Position numbers and translations under genes: made by a program. Source: Candidatus Poribacteria bacterium (lineage in GTDB: Bacteria; Poribacteria; WGA-4E; WGA-3G). Taken from it: a stretch of 64,000 nt of DNA. Below the pieces are notes generated by a model, which worked only from the letters and a program-made list of their open reading frames with translations, was not told where the DNA came from and made no database searches. Positions within the stretch are counted from its first letter, which is position 1, and every line of letters starts with the position of its first letter. The stretch spans positions 1 through 64,000 of the forward strand of contig JAJDWA010000011.1 in the NCBI GenBank assembly GCA_022825825.1, in the 5' to 3' direction. Shown here piece after piece: positions 27,960 to 37,345 of this stretch.

Positions 27960-29012
27960 CTATCGAAATGAACGTGAAGGTTCTTTCCCAAAATACCACT
28001 TACCTTCTACACGCAAGTTTTTATGTCCATTGATGAATGAAAAATCCATTATCGTTTTTTTTGACTCTGCATACACAGCGTCAACCCACGCATACCGTAA
28101 AAACCACTGTCCCTGAATAGCATCACAGTGAAAGCAACCATTAGAAAGATAAGCTTCTTGCATTGTATTAGAGTAACGTGGTTTAATTGGTGCAATACTA
28201 TTTTTCGCAAGTTCTGAATTATTTAAATGTTGTAAAATGAATTTAGGCACAGAAATTTCATCACCATGGAAATACAAATATGAAAGATTGATTCCTTCCT
28301 TATCATAAATTCCTATGCCTAAAATAACTCTTGTTCTTCTTTTACACCTCCAACACTGGTTATAATCAGTTATCAATTTCCCTATAAGTTCTTCATTCTG
28401 TTTCGGTCTCCATTTTAATTTTCCTTCCAACATTCCTCTAACAAATTCATCTATTGGCAGGTCAAATTGCGGCACGGACATTTTTCCCGAGTCGCTTTTA
28501 ATTTGAATTCCGAAAGCAGGGATCTCGTACACTGCAGGTAGATAATCCTGATTTCGCCTTAGTTTATACAGCCAAGCTGTCCGCACACCGGATGCAATAT
28601 ATTTCTCTTGCCTTCTTTTAAATTCTGTTTCCGTTTGGGGTGACCATTGTATTTCAAAGGCTATTTTCGCTTTTCCTTTGATACAAAAAACGTCGGCAAT
28701 CCAACGTTCTCCTTCAGGCGTTTCACCTATTTTTTCTGTTGTTACATCCCATCCAAGTGAACGCGCGATTTTAGCAATTAGTGTTTTTAAGAAGATGTGC
28801 TCAAAAGTCTCTGGCGCGGATGTACATCCAGATCTCCGAGCATGTGCAAAGAAGTAGTTGTTTAGTTTGCTTATTTTAGGGATAGCCTTGTTATCGCAAC
28901 AAGGCATCATCAATGTTTCTTGCTTATATGATGCTTTCAACTGATTCCATGAATCTTCATCAAACTCATAAGAGAAAACATCTTTTTGATTAAGTATTGC
29001 TCTTAAAGGCAT
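27960..29012 (-). CDS. CoiA-like competence/nuclease family protein
   Basis: A 350-residue protein resembling CoiA. The N-terminal part has a Cys/His element (MPCCDNKAIPK..., FFAHARRSGC) like the zinc region of that family. It is followed by a PD-(D/E)xK nuclease-type core with DVFCIKGKAKIAFEIQWS (about residues 106-123). A C-terminal half carries two further Cys pairs (CWRC and CFHC). CoiA is needed for recombination of incoming DNA in competent Gram-positive bacteria, and similar proteins occur widely with unknown roles. It is a single gene with no competence partners nearby. The ribosome site is weak. Confidence 0.72.
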   Translation of the reverse strand: MPLRAILNQKDVFSYEFDEDSWNQLKASYKQETLMMPCCDNKAIPKISKLNNYFFAHARRSGCTSAPETFEHIFLKTLIAKIARSLGWDVTTEKIGETPEGERWIADVFCIKGKAKIAFEIQWSPQTETEFKRRQEKYIASGVRTAWLYKLRRNQDYLPAVYEIPAFGIQIKSDSGKMSVPQFDLPIDEFVRGMLEGKLKWRPKQNEELIGKLITDYNQCWRCKRRTRVILGIGIYDKEGINLSYLYFHGDEISVPKFILQHLNNSELAKNSIAPIKPRYSNTMQEAYLSNGCFHCDAIQGQWFLRYAWVDAVYAESKKTIMDFSFINGHKNLRVEGKWYFGKEPSRSFR

Positions 29013-29146
29013 CTCTACTTACATCACCTAATATCCAAAAATGGAAATAGTGTTTGTGTGGAATCCGCTTTATGGAAGTGGCCAGCAGATTCCACAAAGT
29101 TCAAAATTTATAAACAGTTTCTACGAGAATTCTTCCATAAATTATC

Positions 29147-30520
29147 TTAAAACGTGGTTTCTCGGTTCGTCAATGCACACCATCGCGTGCCTTCTAAATA
29201 TTTAAGAAGCACCGATTTTGCTTGTGGCGAACCGATTCGATAAAGGGCGTGTACCGCATCACCACGGACATAACGATTTTCATGAAAAAGCAAGTTTTCT
29301 AACCCCTCAACCGCGTCCGCTGCGTTCTCCCCGATCCGAGCAAGTGCAAACACCGCGTTGCGTTTAATCCCATCGTTCGGTTCTTCCAACGCTTCAATCA
29401 ATCCCGGAACCGCTAATCTGCTTGATTGACTCGTTGTGCCTAACGCCTCAATCGTACGTACACGGACATTGGCAGATTCATCCTGTAATGCCTCAACCAA
29501 TGCAGGAACGGCGGATTCTGCCTTCGTCCCAAGGTCTCCGAGTGCCTCTGCTGCATTCGCACGAGCATGTTCAGGTGAATCTTTCAAGGCATTTTGCAAT
29601 GCATTTACAGCGGTAGCACCGACCGCGTTAAGTGCATAACACGCGTTTCGGCGCGTCATATCCGACTCCTCATATAGACATCTCACCAACGCGCGTACAG
29701 CCTCTTCGCCAAACTTCGGCACTTGGTATGCAGCCTGCAATCCTATAGATTCAGTGGTGTTGTTCAACGCGCTGATTAAATCTGATAACGATTCACCGTT
29801 AGATGATGATGGCGAATTGCCATTCTTTGGTCCAAGATGCCAGTTCCAGAGATGCTTAAACATCTCCTGGTGTTCAGCAGGTCCAATCGCTGTTCCGTTT
29901 GCCCATTCTGCTTCCTTATTTGCCCACGTAGGTTCTTGTGGTTCTGTCATCCGAGCATAGAGGAACTTCATCATGTAACGTCTCTCATCCGTTTGATTCG
30001 GCATGGCACGGTGCCATAGGTCATAATTCGCGAAAGCAACAGTCCCTGCTTTTCCAGAAATGGGTTGTTCAGGGGATACTTGCGAACCTTCATTTGTACT
30101 GAAGTAATGACTTATGGGAACAACACCGGTCGGCCCACGCTCAACAGGTGTATCTTGTGGATAGTAGAAAACAAGCAACCTGCGTGTATGGTGCGACCAT
30201 CTTTTGCCACCATCTTGATGCATGCCTTGCCCTTTGCTACCGGGCGGATTATAGTGCGGATGCCGATGCGGCTGCATATAGTAGTCTGGTCCCAACAGAC
30301 TTGTCAAAGCACCTTTTACGTTCGCATCGTCAAAGACTCTCTGAATTTCTGGTATTCGTGGTAATAGATTATTGCCAGGATTGCCTTCTTTATCAAAGAC
30401 AACAGCCGTTTTTGCAAAAATGTCATCGTGAAATGCTGGCGGTAATGCAGTGTTAACGGTAACAAAACCGTTCACGATAAAACTCCGCATCTGTGCGTCA
30501 GTTAATAGGTTTTCTGCCAT
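29147..30520 (-). CDS. phytanoyl-CoA dioxygenase family protein with C-terminal HEAT repeats
   Basis: A 457-residue two-part protein. The N-terminal ~240 residues form an Fe(II)/2-oxoglutarate dioxygenase of the PhyH family, with GMHQDGG giving the H-x-D iron pair and LWHRAMPN the distal His. The Arg of DERRYMMKF is a likely 2-oxoglutarate ligand. The C-terminal ~200 residues are HEAT/PBS-lyase-type repeats (about six units such as ALGDLGTKAESAVPALVEAL and ALARIGENAADAVEGLENLL), a scaffold for protein contacts. The start at 30520 has AGGAG about 6 nt upstream. An extra 55 in-frame codons upstream run through a palindromic repeat and are unlikely to be translated. The substrate is unknown. Confidence 0.9.
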   Translation of the reverse strand: MAENLLTDAQMRSFIVNGFVTVNTALPPAFHDDIFAKTAVVFDKEGNPGNNLLPRIPEIQRVFDDANVKGALTSLLGPDYYMQPHRHPHYNPPGSKGQGMHQDGGKRWSHHTRRLLVFYYPQDTPVERGPTGVVPISHYFSTNEGSQVSPEQPISGKAGTVAFANYDLWHRAMPNQTDERRYMMKFLYARMTEPQEPTWANKEAEWANGTAIGPAEHQEMFKHLWNWHLGPKNGNSPSSSNGESLSDLISALNNTTESIGLQAAYQVPKFGEEAVRALVRCLYEESDMTRRNACYALNAVGATAVNALQNALKDSPEHARANAAEALGDLGTKAESAVPALVEALQDESANVRVRTIEALGTTSQSSRLAVPGLIEALEEPNDGIKRNAVFALARIGENAADAVEGLENLLFHENRYVRGDAVHALYRIGSPQAKSVLLKYLEGTRWCALTNRETTF

Positions 30521-30589
30521 TTTCTTCTCCTCCAAAGGTTTCGATATTTCAACCCATTCAATTCTGCGAAACTCTTTCCTCTTGTAGGA

Positions 30590-30604
30590 GGGCTTTGTAA
30601 GCCC
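30590..30604. repeat. short intergenic palindrome
   Basis: GGGCTT-TGT-AAGCCC preceded by TTGTAGGAG. It belongs to the TGTAG-edged palindrome group and lies between divergent genes. Confidence 0.6.
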
Positions 30605-30713
30605 AATTGATTGAGATACAACATTCAGAAAGCCTAATGGTTCCGCTAATGTGTATCTAAACCTAAATTTAGTATAGTATGTCATTAATTTGCACGATTT
30701 ACAACAAAAAATG

Positions 30714-30741
30714 TTGAGACAGGGGTAAATTGTGGTATACT
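30714..30741 (+). promoter_or_regulatory. promoter of the aminotransferase-PhyH pair
   Basis: TTGAGA (30714-30719) and TATACT (30736-30741) with a 16-nt spacer, about 28 nt before the start codon at 30770. Confidence 0.65.
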
Positions 30742-30769
30742 ATCTATCAAATTGCGTAGAGGTGCTAAT

Positions 30770-31969
30770 ATGGGAAGAAGTTTTGAAAAATCGTTGGCGT
30801 GGCGGGAACGTGCAAAAGCTGCGTTAGTCGGTGGCGGACAACCACATAAACAGAGCAATCCGCCGCAACCGGTTATGGTTGCTGGTGGAAAAGGTTCGCA
30901 TTTCTGGGATGCGGATGGAAATGACTATATTGACTATCTGATGGGATATGGACCGATGATTCTTGGACATGCCTATCCTGCTGTGATAGAAGCAGTAGCA
31001 AAGGCATTGGAACGCGGCAATGTCTATAATGTCGGGCATACATTAGAGATAGAGCTTGCAGAGAAACTGGTTGAGATTATCCCGTCTGCGGATAGAGTCG
31101 CTTACTTTGTCGGCGGTTCTGATGCGACAACAGGCGCACTTAAGTTTGCTCGCGCATACACCGAAAAAGAGAAGGTAATTCGGTGCGGATACCACGGTTG
31201 GCACGATTGGTGTCATAACACTCGTGGACACTTGCCGGGCAGCGCTGCATCAACGCTGAGCGTAGGCTTTAACGATATAGATGCACTGGAAGACCTTTTT
31301 AAGGAACACCCTGGTGAAATAGCGTGTTTGATTATGGAACCTTCTGGACACGATCTGCCTGCAGAAAGATATTTGGAAAATGTGAAATCAGTTGTTAACG
31401 CTAACGATGCTTTGTTAATTTTTGATGAAGTTAAAACTGGATTCCGATATGCTTTAGGTGGCGCGCAGGCGTATTTCGGTGTGACACCTGATATGTCGGT
31501 TTTTGGAAAGGCGTTAGCGAATGGATTTGCCACTGCCGTTGTTGTCGGTAGACAGGAGATTATGGACGAAGTTGCTGGCGTATGGGTCGCCGCGACCTTC
31601 CACGGAGAGGTTTCGCTTGTTGCTGCCGCTATTGCAACGATTGCGGAATTGGAAGCAAAAGACGGTGTGGCTTTTATGTGGAAACAGGGGCAAAAATTGT
31701 TAGATGGCTATAAAGAAATGACAGACCGCTTAGGTATTGACCAAGTGCGTATTGGTGGCATTGGTCCGATGCCTTTTTTCGGTTTGAATGCTGAGGGTGA
31801 AAAGCAGAGTCAATTTCGTAAAGCTTTCTATGAAGCAACGTTAGATGGTGGATTGTATCTGCCAGAGGGACATATATGGTTTATGTCCATTTCGCACACC
31901 GATGAAGACATCGCAAAGACACTGAGTGTCTCTGAAGATGCGCTGAAACGCGCGAAAGCGATGACATAA
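30770..31969 (+). CDS. class III aminotransferase, glutamate-1-semialdehyde-aminomutase-like
   Basis: A 399-residue PLP enzyme of fold type I. Family marks are WDADGNDYIDYLMGYGPMILGHA near the N-terminus, GGSDATTGALKFAR (PLP phosphate cup, where true HemL has GSGTEA), CGYHGWHDW, the Asp of IFDEVKTGFR, and the Schiff-base Lys in FGKALANG. It is closest in layout to the GSAM-like group, but the changed cup and its position next to a PhyH gene rather than heme genes argue for transamination of another substrate. Start at 30770 follows AGAGGT by 6 nt. It forms a two-gene operon with the PhyH gene 24 nt downstream. Confidence 0.88.
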   Translation: MGRSFEKSLAWRERAKAALVGGGQPHKQSNPPQPVMVAGGKGSHFWDADGNDYIDYLMGYGPMILGHAYPAVIEAVAKALERGNVYNVGHTLEIELAEKLVEIIPSADRVAYFVGGSDATTGALKFARAYTEKEKVIRCGYHGWHDWCHNTRGHLPGSAASTLSVGFNDIDALEDLFKEHPGEIACLIMEPSGHDLPAERYLENVKSVVNANDALLIFDEVKTGFRYALGGAQAYFGVTPDMSVFGKALANGFATAVVVGRQEIMDEVAGVWVAATFHGEVSLVAAAIATIAELEAKDGVAFMWKQGQKLLDGYKEMTDRLGIDQVRIGGIGPMPFFGLNAEGEKQSQFRKAFYEATLDGGLYLPEGHIWFMSISHTDEDIAKTLSVSEDALKRAKAMT

Positions 31970-31993
31970 ACAAGTAAATTAGGAAATATTATT

Positions 31994-32866
31994 ATGGAAC
32001 AAGCAACAAACTATACAAAACCTTTTATCGTTGATAAAAACTTGGGGGCAGCACTTGATGTAGACAATGCTGAACTCCCACAAACCACTTCCGATGGCAC
32101 GGCTGTTGTGCCACCTACACAGGAACAGAAATATCTGTTTGATATGCGCGGTTGGCTCTTAGTCCCTGGTGTATTGCAAGGTGATGAACTGGAAGAGATG
32201 CAGGAGTTCTGCCTCCGGCTTCGTCATGAACCGGAGTCTATTCCGGAACATGAGCGTTCACCGCTCGGCGGCCCGATGGAAAAGTTATCCGATCACCCAA
32301 ACGTTGTCGGATTTCTGAACGAGTTCCTCGCGCATCCAGCACTTTCAAGCCAAGAATGTTACGGCTTCCGAATGGAATCGTGCAGCCTGTTTTACCGCAC
32401 TGTCGGAGATGGTAACTTTGGACCACACAACGGCAACGGTATGCTCCGTTTTCCTGGCGATTCACATCTTTATCGGTGTATCCCTGGGCGAGCCTACAGC
32501 GGTTTAACGCGTATTGTTTGGGAGCTCAACCCTGTCAAATACAGACAGGGCGGCACCTTGTTTATTACGGGAAGCCATAAGGCAGTCTATACTGCCCCCG
32601 ATAGTATTCGGACTCCAGATTCTCCGATTTGGGATACCTATGAATGCCCTGCCGGGTCATTGCTGTTTTTCACAGAAGCGTTGACACATAGCACACATCG
32701 ATGGACAAATGAGGATAACGACAGGTTGGCAATTTTCAGTTGTTATAACACTGTGAATAGCAAGTGGCACGATTGGAATCCACATCCGAAGTTACTGGAA
32801 GAGATGCCACCAAAACGGCAGACATTATTTAGACCCGTTCGTGCTGCGAATAACTTGATTGCGTAA
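31994..32866 (+). CDS. phytanoyl-CoA dioxygenase family protein with an altered metal motif
   Basis: A 290-residue cytoplasmic protein of the PhyH fold: MRGWLLVPGVL at the family start, a central jelly-roll region and LTHSTHRWTNED carrying the distal His. The iron-binding H-x-D expected in the middle reads PHNGNGM, with the His present but Gly at the Asp position. A neighbouring acidic residue could substitute, or the enzyme may work without iron or be inactive. It is co-transcribed behind the aminotransferase, which suggests a shared pathway on an amino-acid-like substrate. Confidence 0.83.
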   Translation: MEQATNYTKPFIVDKNLGAALDVDNAELPQTTSDGTAVVPPTQEQKYLFDMRGWLLVPGVLQGDELEEMQEFCLRLRHEPESIPEHERSPLGGPMEKLSDHPNVVGFLNEFLAHPALSSQECYGFRMESCSLFYRTVGDGNFGPHNGNGMLRFPGDSHLYRCIPGRAYSGLTRIVWELNPVKYRQGGTLFITGSHKAVYTAPDSIRTPDSPIWDTYECPAGSLLFFTEALTHSTHRWTNEDNDRLAIFSCYNTVNSKWHDWNPHPKLLEEMPPKRQTLFRPVRAANNLIA

Positions 32867-32967
32867 ACAGAGTTGTGGCGATGATTATGAGGACAAGCAT
32901 AAGGCATGTTCCTATATTCATTGCCACTTAATTTTGGTTTTCAGACTACAACATTAGAGCAGGTACG

Positions 32968-34194
32968 ATGCTATTCCTAAAAACCGGGGTTACAAAACCT
33001 CCCTATAAAAACAATTTACCCATTGTAAAATCTTACACATGTGTTTTATTATCTGTTCTTATTTTGACAACATGGTCTGTTATTGGTTGCGAAAGTATTC
33101 CGACAGAAGTTATCACTACAGCACCTGTAAATAAGGTCGCGGTTGCTACTATCTCAGCGATAGGCGGCAGTGATTTGACCGGTACAGCCACGTTCATGGA
33201 AACTGACAGCGGTGTTCACGTTGTGATTGAGATTGAGGATGCTACGGCGGGTTTGCATGCAGCACATCTTCATATAGGCAGTTGTGCTGACATTGGACCG
33301 CACTGGCATCCGATAGGTGTTCCAGCGGGTACAGTTGGCGTGCCTGTGGCAGAAGCGACACTTGGGACACCACCTATCGGCGTAGGTGAAATCGGCAACA
33401 TTTCGGTTGGTGAAGATGGCACGGGTGTATTAGAATTCACTACGCCGTTCTGGTCTGTTGGTGGCGATCCAAGCACCGATATTCTCGGTAAACTGATACT
33501 TATCCACGAAACAGGTGATACCTTCCAAACAAATCCTCACGCTGGCACAGGTACACATTCTCATAATATGGGACAAATGCAGGTGGGAACGGAGATGGCG
33601 CAAGCCACTCACGTTTGCACACTGGCAGTACTTGGTCAACAGATTGATTTGGAAACGGACCACCATCTCCCCGGTCAAGCAGTAAGTCCGCATAGCCATG
33701 ATATACTGGAGCTATTGCTAAAATGCTTTGTAAGTGCTGAACAGTTAGCGGATCCGGCAATTTTATTTACAATTCCACTTAAGGGATCCCCAACGTATCA
33801 AGCATTTTTGGAAATAGAACCCAATAGTTTAGCTGCGTATTACGAATTCTTTATATCTATAGGATTGCCCGTAGCCCCCGATTTCTTCACAAATCAGTAT
33901 CAACAGACTTTTCCTACCGGAACACCTGAAGAATATGAACAGGAGATGCGAAAACGGTTAACACATCTCTATATCGTATCAGGTATAGATTTTGAAAATC
34001 TAACAGATATGGCTGGTTATAATGTGCTTCTTACAAGGTTTCTGGATGATCGGACGACTGCCTGGGTGTTAGGTTATTTCCAAGGGGACGATGCGGCGTT
34101 TAGTGAGTGGATTGTTTCTGTGCTTGAAGCGGTGCAAGTTAGACCGGGAGGCGGTTCTCGTATCGGCTGTGGTGTGATTGGGTTAGGGGAATAA
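32968..34194 (+). CDS. Cu/Zn superoxide-dismutase-like lipoprotein with an internal insertion
   Basis: A 408-residue exported lipoprotein with lipobox VIGC (Cys about residue 41). Residues about 60-190 look like the first part of a SodC domain: GLHAAHLHIGSC (copper H-x-H and the disulfide Cys), GPHWHP (bridging His position), GEIGNISVGEDG, and LILIHETGDTFQTNP. The last ~15 residues, GGGSRIGCGVIGLGE, are the SodC C-terminus with the second disulfide Cys. Between them lie about 195 residues with no SodC similarity, including HSH and HHLP stretches and a helical, acidic second half. The usual zinc His/Asp ligands before GEIGNI are not evident. It may be a copper-binding or CHRD-like protein rather than an active dismutase. 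The ribosome site is weak. Confidence 0.75.
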   Translation: MLFLKTGVTKPPYKNNLPIVKSYTCVLLSVLILTTWSVIGCESIPTEVITTAPVNKVAVATISAIGGSDLTGTATFMETDSGVHVVIEIEDATAGLHAAHLHIGSCADIGPHWHPIGVPAGTVGVPVAEATLGTPPIGVGEIGNISVGEDGTGVLEFTTPFWSVGGDPSTDILGKLILIHETGDTFQTNPHAGTGTHSHNMGQMQVGTEMAQATHVCTLAVLGQQIDLETDHHLPGQAVSPHSHDILELLLKCFVSAEQLADPAILFTIPLKGSPTYQAFLEIEPNSLAAYYEFFISIGLPVAPDFFTNQYQQTFPTGTPEEYEQEMRKRLTHLYIVSGIDFENLTDMAGYNVLLTRFLDDRTTAWVLGYFQGDDAAFSEWIVSVLEAVQVRPGGGSRIGCGVIGLGE

Positions 34195-34613
34195 ATTTCA
34201 ATTTGAAATAGAATCGGAAACAGTTAGAAAATAAATTGAATAGAAATTTTATCCGTGTAAACTACCGCCTACGATTTTCCTTGTCCGCAGCATAAACAAA
34301 CAAGTTCAAAAACAGTGTAAACGGTGATCCGCATCCCCGAGATTTAGAGACATTAACATTACTTCGTCGTTTCCCTACAATGTGGTTTACTCGTGCAATA
34401 ACAGGGAGATGAACAGATGTCAAGCGGATGTAGGAGCAACTTTTGAATGACCATTATCTTACAAAGGCACTACTTGCGGAGAAGTCCCCACCCATGCCAC
34501 TTTGATGAATGAAAAAGCACATCATCTATTTTTATGTTGTCGGCATCAGTGATCAGTTTTTTCAATTCACTCATCTGTCATAGTCTTCAATTGCCTTTTC
34601 ATGGTCACCTTGC
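34195..34613. other. intergenic region without an assigned gene
   Basis: About 420 bp with no convincing coding frame. It contains an imperfect hairpin near 34465-34498 (GGCA/TGCC ends around GGAGAAGTCCCC) that loosely resembles an IS200/IS605 end, and a GTAGGAG motif at 34429. Neither is enough to name an element. Confidence 0.4.
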
Positions 34614-34642
34614 TTGAATTAAACACCAAATTACGCTATTAT
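34614..34642 (+). promoter_or_regulatory. promoter of the SurA-like gene
   Basis: TTGAAT (34614-34619) and TATTAT (34637-34642) with a 17-nt spacer. Transcription would start near 34649, only a few nucleotides before the ATG at 34652, so the message may be leaderless. Confidence 0.55.
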
Positions 34643-34651
34643 ATCAAAGCC

Positions 34652-35659
34652 ATGAGAACACCAAAACACCTTTCAAACATAGGAATATACATTACCTTTC
34701 TGCTTTTCCTATTTGTCGGAAATGCGGACGCGCAGGTTCTAATAGACTCCGTGATTGCTGTTGTCAATGGGCAAGCAATTACGCAAAGCGAGCTTACAAA
34801 CGAATTTCGCCTCGAGACAATTATAGGTAAACCGCTTTTGCAGGAACCGACTGAGGCAGAAAAACAGGAATATTTGGATCGTATTATCAGTCGTAGATTT
34901 GTATTGCTGGGGGCTGAAAAAATCGGAGTCACAGCTGTTGATCACAAAAAGCAGGTTTCCGAACAGATCGCAGCGATACGTTCTAAATTCTCCTCTAATT
35001 CGGCGTTCCAAAAGGCTTTGCGGGAACAAGAATTAGAAATTGAAACGTTAGAGAAGTGGGTATCCGATTATATAATTTACGAGGAATATTTTAGGCGTCA
35101 GTTTTTCAGGGCCGTTAATAGTAAAGAGATTGATGAATTAGCACCGCAACACTTTGAAGCGAACAAAGCACGGTTTGTTGTTCCAGCTACGGTTACGTTT
35201 CGCTCCGCGCTTGTAGCCGTGGCGTCAGATAGTTCAGCAAAAGAGAAACAAGCCGCTAAACGTCTTGCGGGACAGATATATTTACGCCTCCAGCAAGGCG
35301 AAACTTATGAAGCTATTAAGCAAAGTGCCAAAACAGAAAAATCTATTAGTTTTAATTCGCTTACCCTAACGACAGATACGCCATTAGGTGCAATTGTCGC
35401 GCAATTGGAACCTTCTGAGCATAAAGGACCGTTACCTGTTCCAGGGGGATATCGGATTGTTGAACTTGTTAAGAAAACACCGAAACGTCAAAAACAGTAT
35501 TCGGAAGTTAAAGACCAGATTGCAAATCTGATTCGCCATAATAAGGCGGACATAGCGTTTAACGAATGGTTAGCAAAACAAAAAGCAGATGAACCTTGGT
35601 ATATCTTAGAAGATGCGTTTAAGCGTGTTTCAGGAATAAAAATTCAACCGACAAAATAA
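34652..35659 (+). CDS. SurA-like periplasmic chaperone (peptidyl-prolyl isomerase family)
   Basis: A 335-residue exported protein. A signal peptide (IGIYITFLLFLFVGNADA) is followed by the hallmark SurA N-terminal segment IDSVIAVVNGQAITQSEL and a helical chaperone domain (about residues 40-170). A parvulin-like region (about 180-300) includes AIVAQLEPSEHKGPLPVPGGYRIVELV. Only one, weakly conserved, parvulin domain is present, against two in E. coli SurA. It would assist folding of outer-membrane proteins. The start at 34652 gives a proper signal peptide. An upstream ATG (34601) would add 17 residues that overlap the predicted promoter. It is followed at 4 nt by a TPR gene. Confidence 0.8.
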   Translation: MRTPKHLSNIGIYITFLLFLFVGNADAQVLIDSVIAVVNGQAITQSELTNEFRLETIIGKPLLQEPTEAEKQEYLDRIISRRFVLLGAEKIGVTAVDHKKQVSEQIAAIRSKFSSNSAFQKALREQELEIETLEKWVSDYIIYEEYFRRQFFRAVNSKEIDELAPQHFEANKARFVVPATVTFRSALVAVASDSSAKEKQAAKRLAGQIYLRLQQGETYEAIKQSAKTEKSISFNSLTLTTDTPLGAIVAQLEPSEHKGPLPVPGGYRIVELVKKTPKRQKQYSEVKDQIANLIRHNKADIAFNEWLAKQKADEPWYILEDAFKRVSGIKIQPTK

Positions 35660-35663
35660 TCTG

Positions 35664-37274
35664 ATGAATTTGGCACAGCACCGAACAGTTATCTGTTCTC
35701 TTTTTTTTATATTCACTGTATCAGTATTTGGTGATGTTTCATCCTGGGATATATCTACCTATCCTGAAAAGGTCCAGGAGCAGTTGGAAAATGCGCAGCG
35801 GGCCTTTCAAGAAGAGAAGTTCAGTGAAGCACTTCATTTATATCAGTTACTTGCTAAAGATGCACCTAAACTGCCGATTGTCCACATCGGCGCAGGAGAT
35901 GCATCCGCGAAATTGGGTGATTATCCAAATGCGATTACTGCTTTTCAACATGCCTTAAAACTGATTTTAGAGTTTCCACAAGTCAAACGTTTTGCTTTTG
36001 AACCGACTGTGCAAGCCAAATTGGCTACCGCTTATCATCGCAATAAACAACTTGATGCAGCTGATGAATGGTTTCAGAAAGCGGTCAAAGGTGCAGGTGA
36101 AAACGCACCTGTTGCGTGGTATGTGGCCTTGGGACAAATTGAAACCGAAAGAGGGAATTTGGAGCTGGCACGTCGATATTATATCGTTGCGGTGCAACTT
36201 TATCCAGAGACACCAGCTGCTTATAACAATCTTGGGCATGTGCTACTCAAACTCAACCGTATTGATGAGGCTGATGCTGTATTTCGGGAGGCACTTACTT
36301 TAGATAAAACGCTTGCCAGTGCTGCTTTCGGTAGAGGTGAAGTTGCAGTGAAACGCGGTAAACTCGTTGTTGCGCGACGTTTTTATGAACAGGCTATTCA
36401 AGAAACGCCACATGAACCGATATTTTATAAAGCAATCGCGAATGTTCATGAACAACTTGGCAATACGGCAGAAGCCAACGCTGCACTTTCGCGTCATCGA
36501 CAAGCATTATCAGAAGTTTACCGTCAACAGGCACACCATTTTATTCAAAAGCAGCAAGGGCAACCTGCGTTGGCGTTATTACAAAAAGCACTCGAAACAG
36601 ATGCGGCATACATTCCTGCTCTGAAAGATTACGCGTATGTTCAGATGCAAATGGACAAATTGGCATCTGCCAAGAATACATACCAACGTGTGCTTAAGTT
36701 AGAGCCTACCTCGCGTCAAGCACTGTTACACTTAGGTATGATAGAGGCAAGACTTGGGAATCGAGCCGAAGCTGAATCATACTTCCTCACGCTCATCCAA
36801 CACGAACCGGACTTCATGGATACCTATTCTCAACTTGCAAATCTCCGCGAGGCATCAGGTGACTTGCGGGGTGCCGAGAATGTTTGGACGATGGGTATTC
36901 AACATGAACCAGCATGGGCACCGGGGTATTGGTGGCGCGGACAGATTTACCAAAAACTTGGTGAATCTACCAAAGCAGAAACCGATTTCCGCCGTGCAAT
37001 AAAACTTGCTCCAGATGTTCCGTTTCCAAAAGATGCGTTAGCATCTCTGCTCGCAGCAGAAAATAGATCACTTGATGAGGCACTATCACTTGCTGAATCA
37101 GTAATAGCAAGTGATAGACGACCAACACATCTTGCGACACTTGCGCTTGTCTATTACCAACTCAAACGGACTTCTGATGCGCGGCGCGAAATTGCAAAAG
37201 CTTTTTCACAAAACCCAGAGCATCCTTATATCTTACGGATCCGTTCAGAAATCCTACAGACTAACCAAAAGTAG
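35664..37274 (+). CDS. exported tetratricopeptide-repeat protein
   Basis: A 536-residue protein with signal peptide (TVICSLFFIFTVSVFG) and about twelve TPR units from residue ~35 to the end, for example APVAWYVALGQIETERGNLE, AAYNNLGHVLLKLNRIDEAD and ALLHLGMIEARLGNRAEAES. No catalytic domain is visible, so it is likely a periplasmic scaffold. It starts 4 nt after the stop of the SurA-like gene, so a joint role in envelope assembly is plausible but inferred. Confidence 0.88.
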   Translation: MNLAQHRTVICSLFFIFTVSVFGDVSSWDISTYPEKVQEQLENAQRAFQEEKFSEALHLYQLLAKDAPKLPIVHIGAGDASAKLGDYPNAITAFQHALKLILEFPQVKRFAFEPTVQAKLATAYHRNKQLDAADEWFQKAVKGAGENAPVAWYVALGQIETERGNLELARRYYIVAVQLYPETPAAYNNLGHVLLKLNRIDEADAVFREALTLDKTLASAAFGRGEVAVKRGKLVVARRFYEQAIQETPHEPIFYKAIANVHEQLGNTAEANAALSRHRQALSEVYRQQAHHFIQKQQGQPALALLQKALETDAAYIPALKDYAYVQMQMDKLASAKNTYQRVLKLEPTSRQALLHLGMIEARLGNRAEAESYFLTLIQHEPDFMDTYSQLANLREASGDLRGAENVWTMGIQHEPAWAPGYWWRGQIYQKLGESTKAETDFRRAIKLAPDVPFPKDALASLLAAENRSLDEALSLAESVIASDRRPTHLATLALVYYQLKRTSDARREIAKAFSQNPEHPYILRIRSEILQTNQK

Positions 37275-37345
37275 ACATCAATTCTGCATAACGTTATTCA
37301 ATGTTTCTGTAACTTCTCAAACCTTATGTAAAACCGTAAAAATTC

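Noticed and set aside
29057-29096. Inverted repeat TGTGGAATC/GATTCCACA between the CoiA-like and PhyH-HEAT genes
   Set aside because: Short arms with a 22-nt loop and no T run; could be chance.
34465-34498. Hairpin resembling an IS200/IS605 end
   Set aside because: Only a loose resemblance, with no TnpA or TnpB gene or matching left end nearby.
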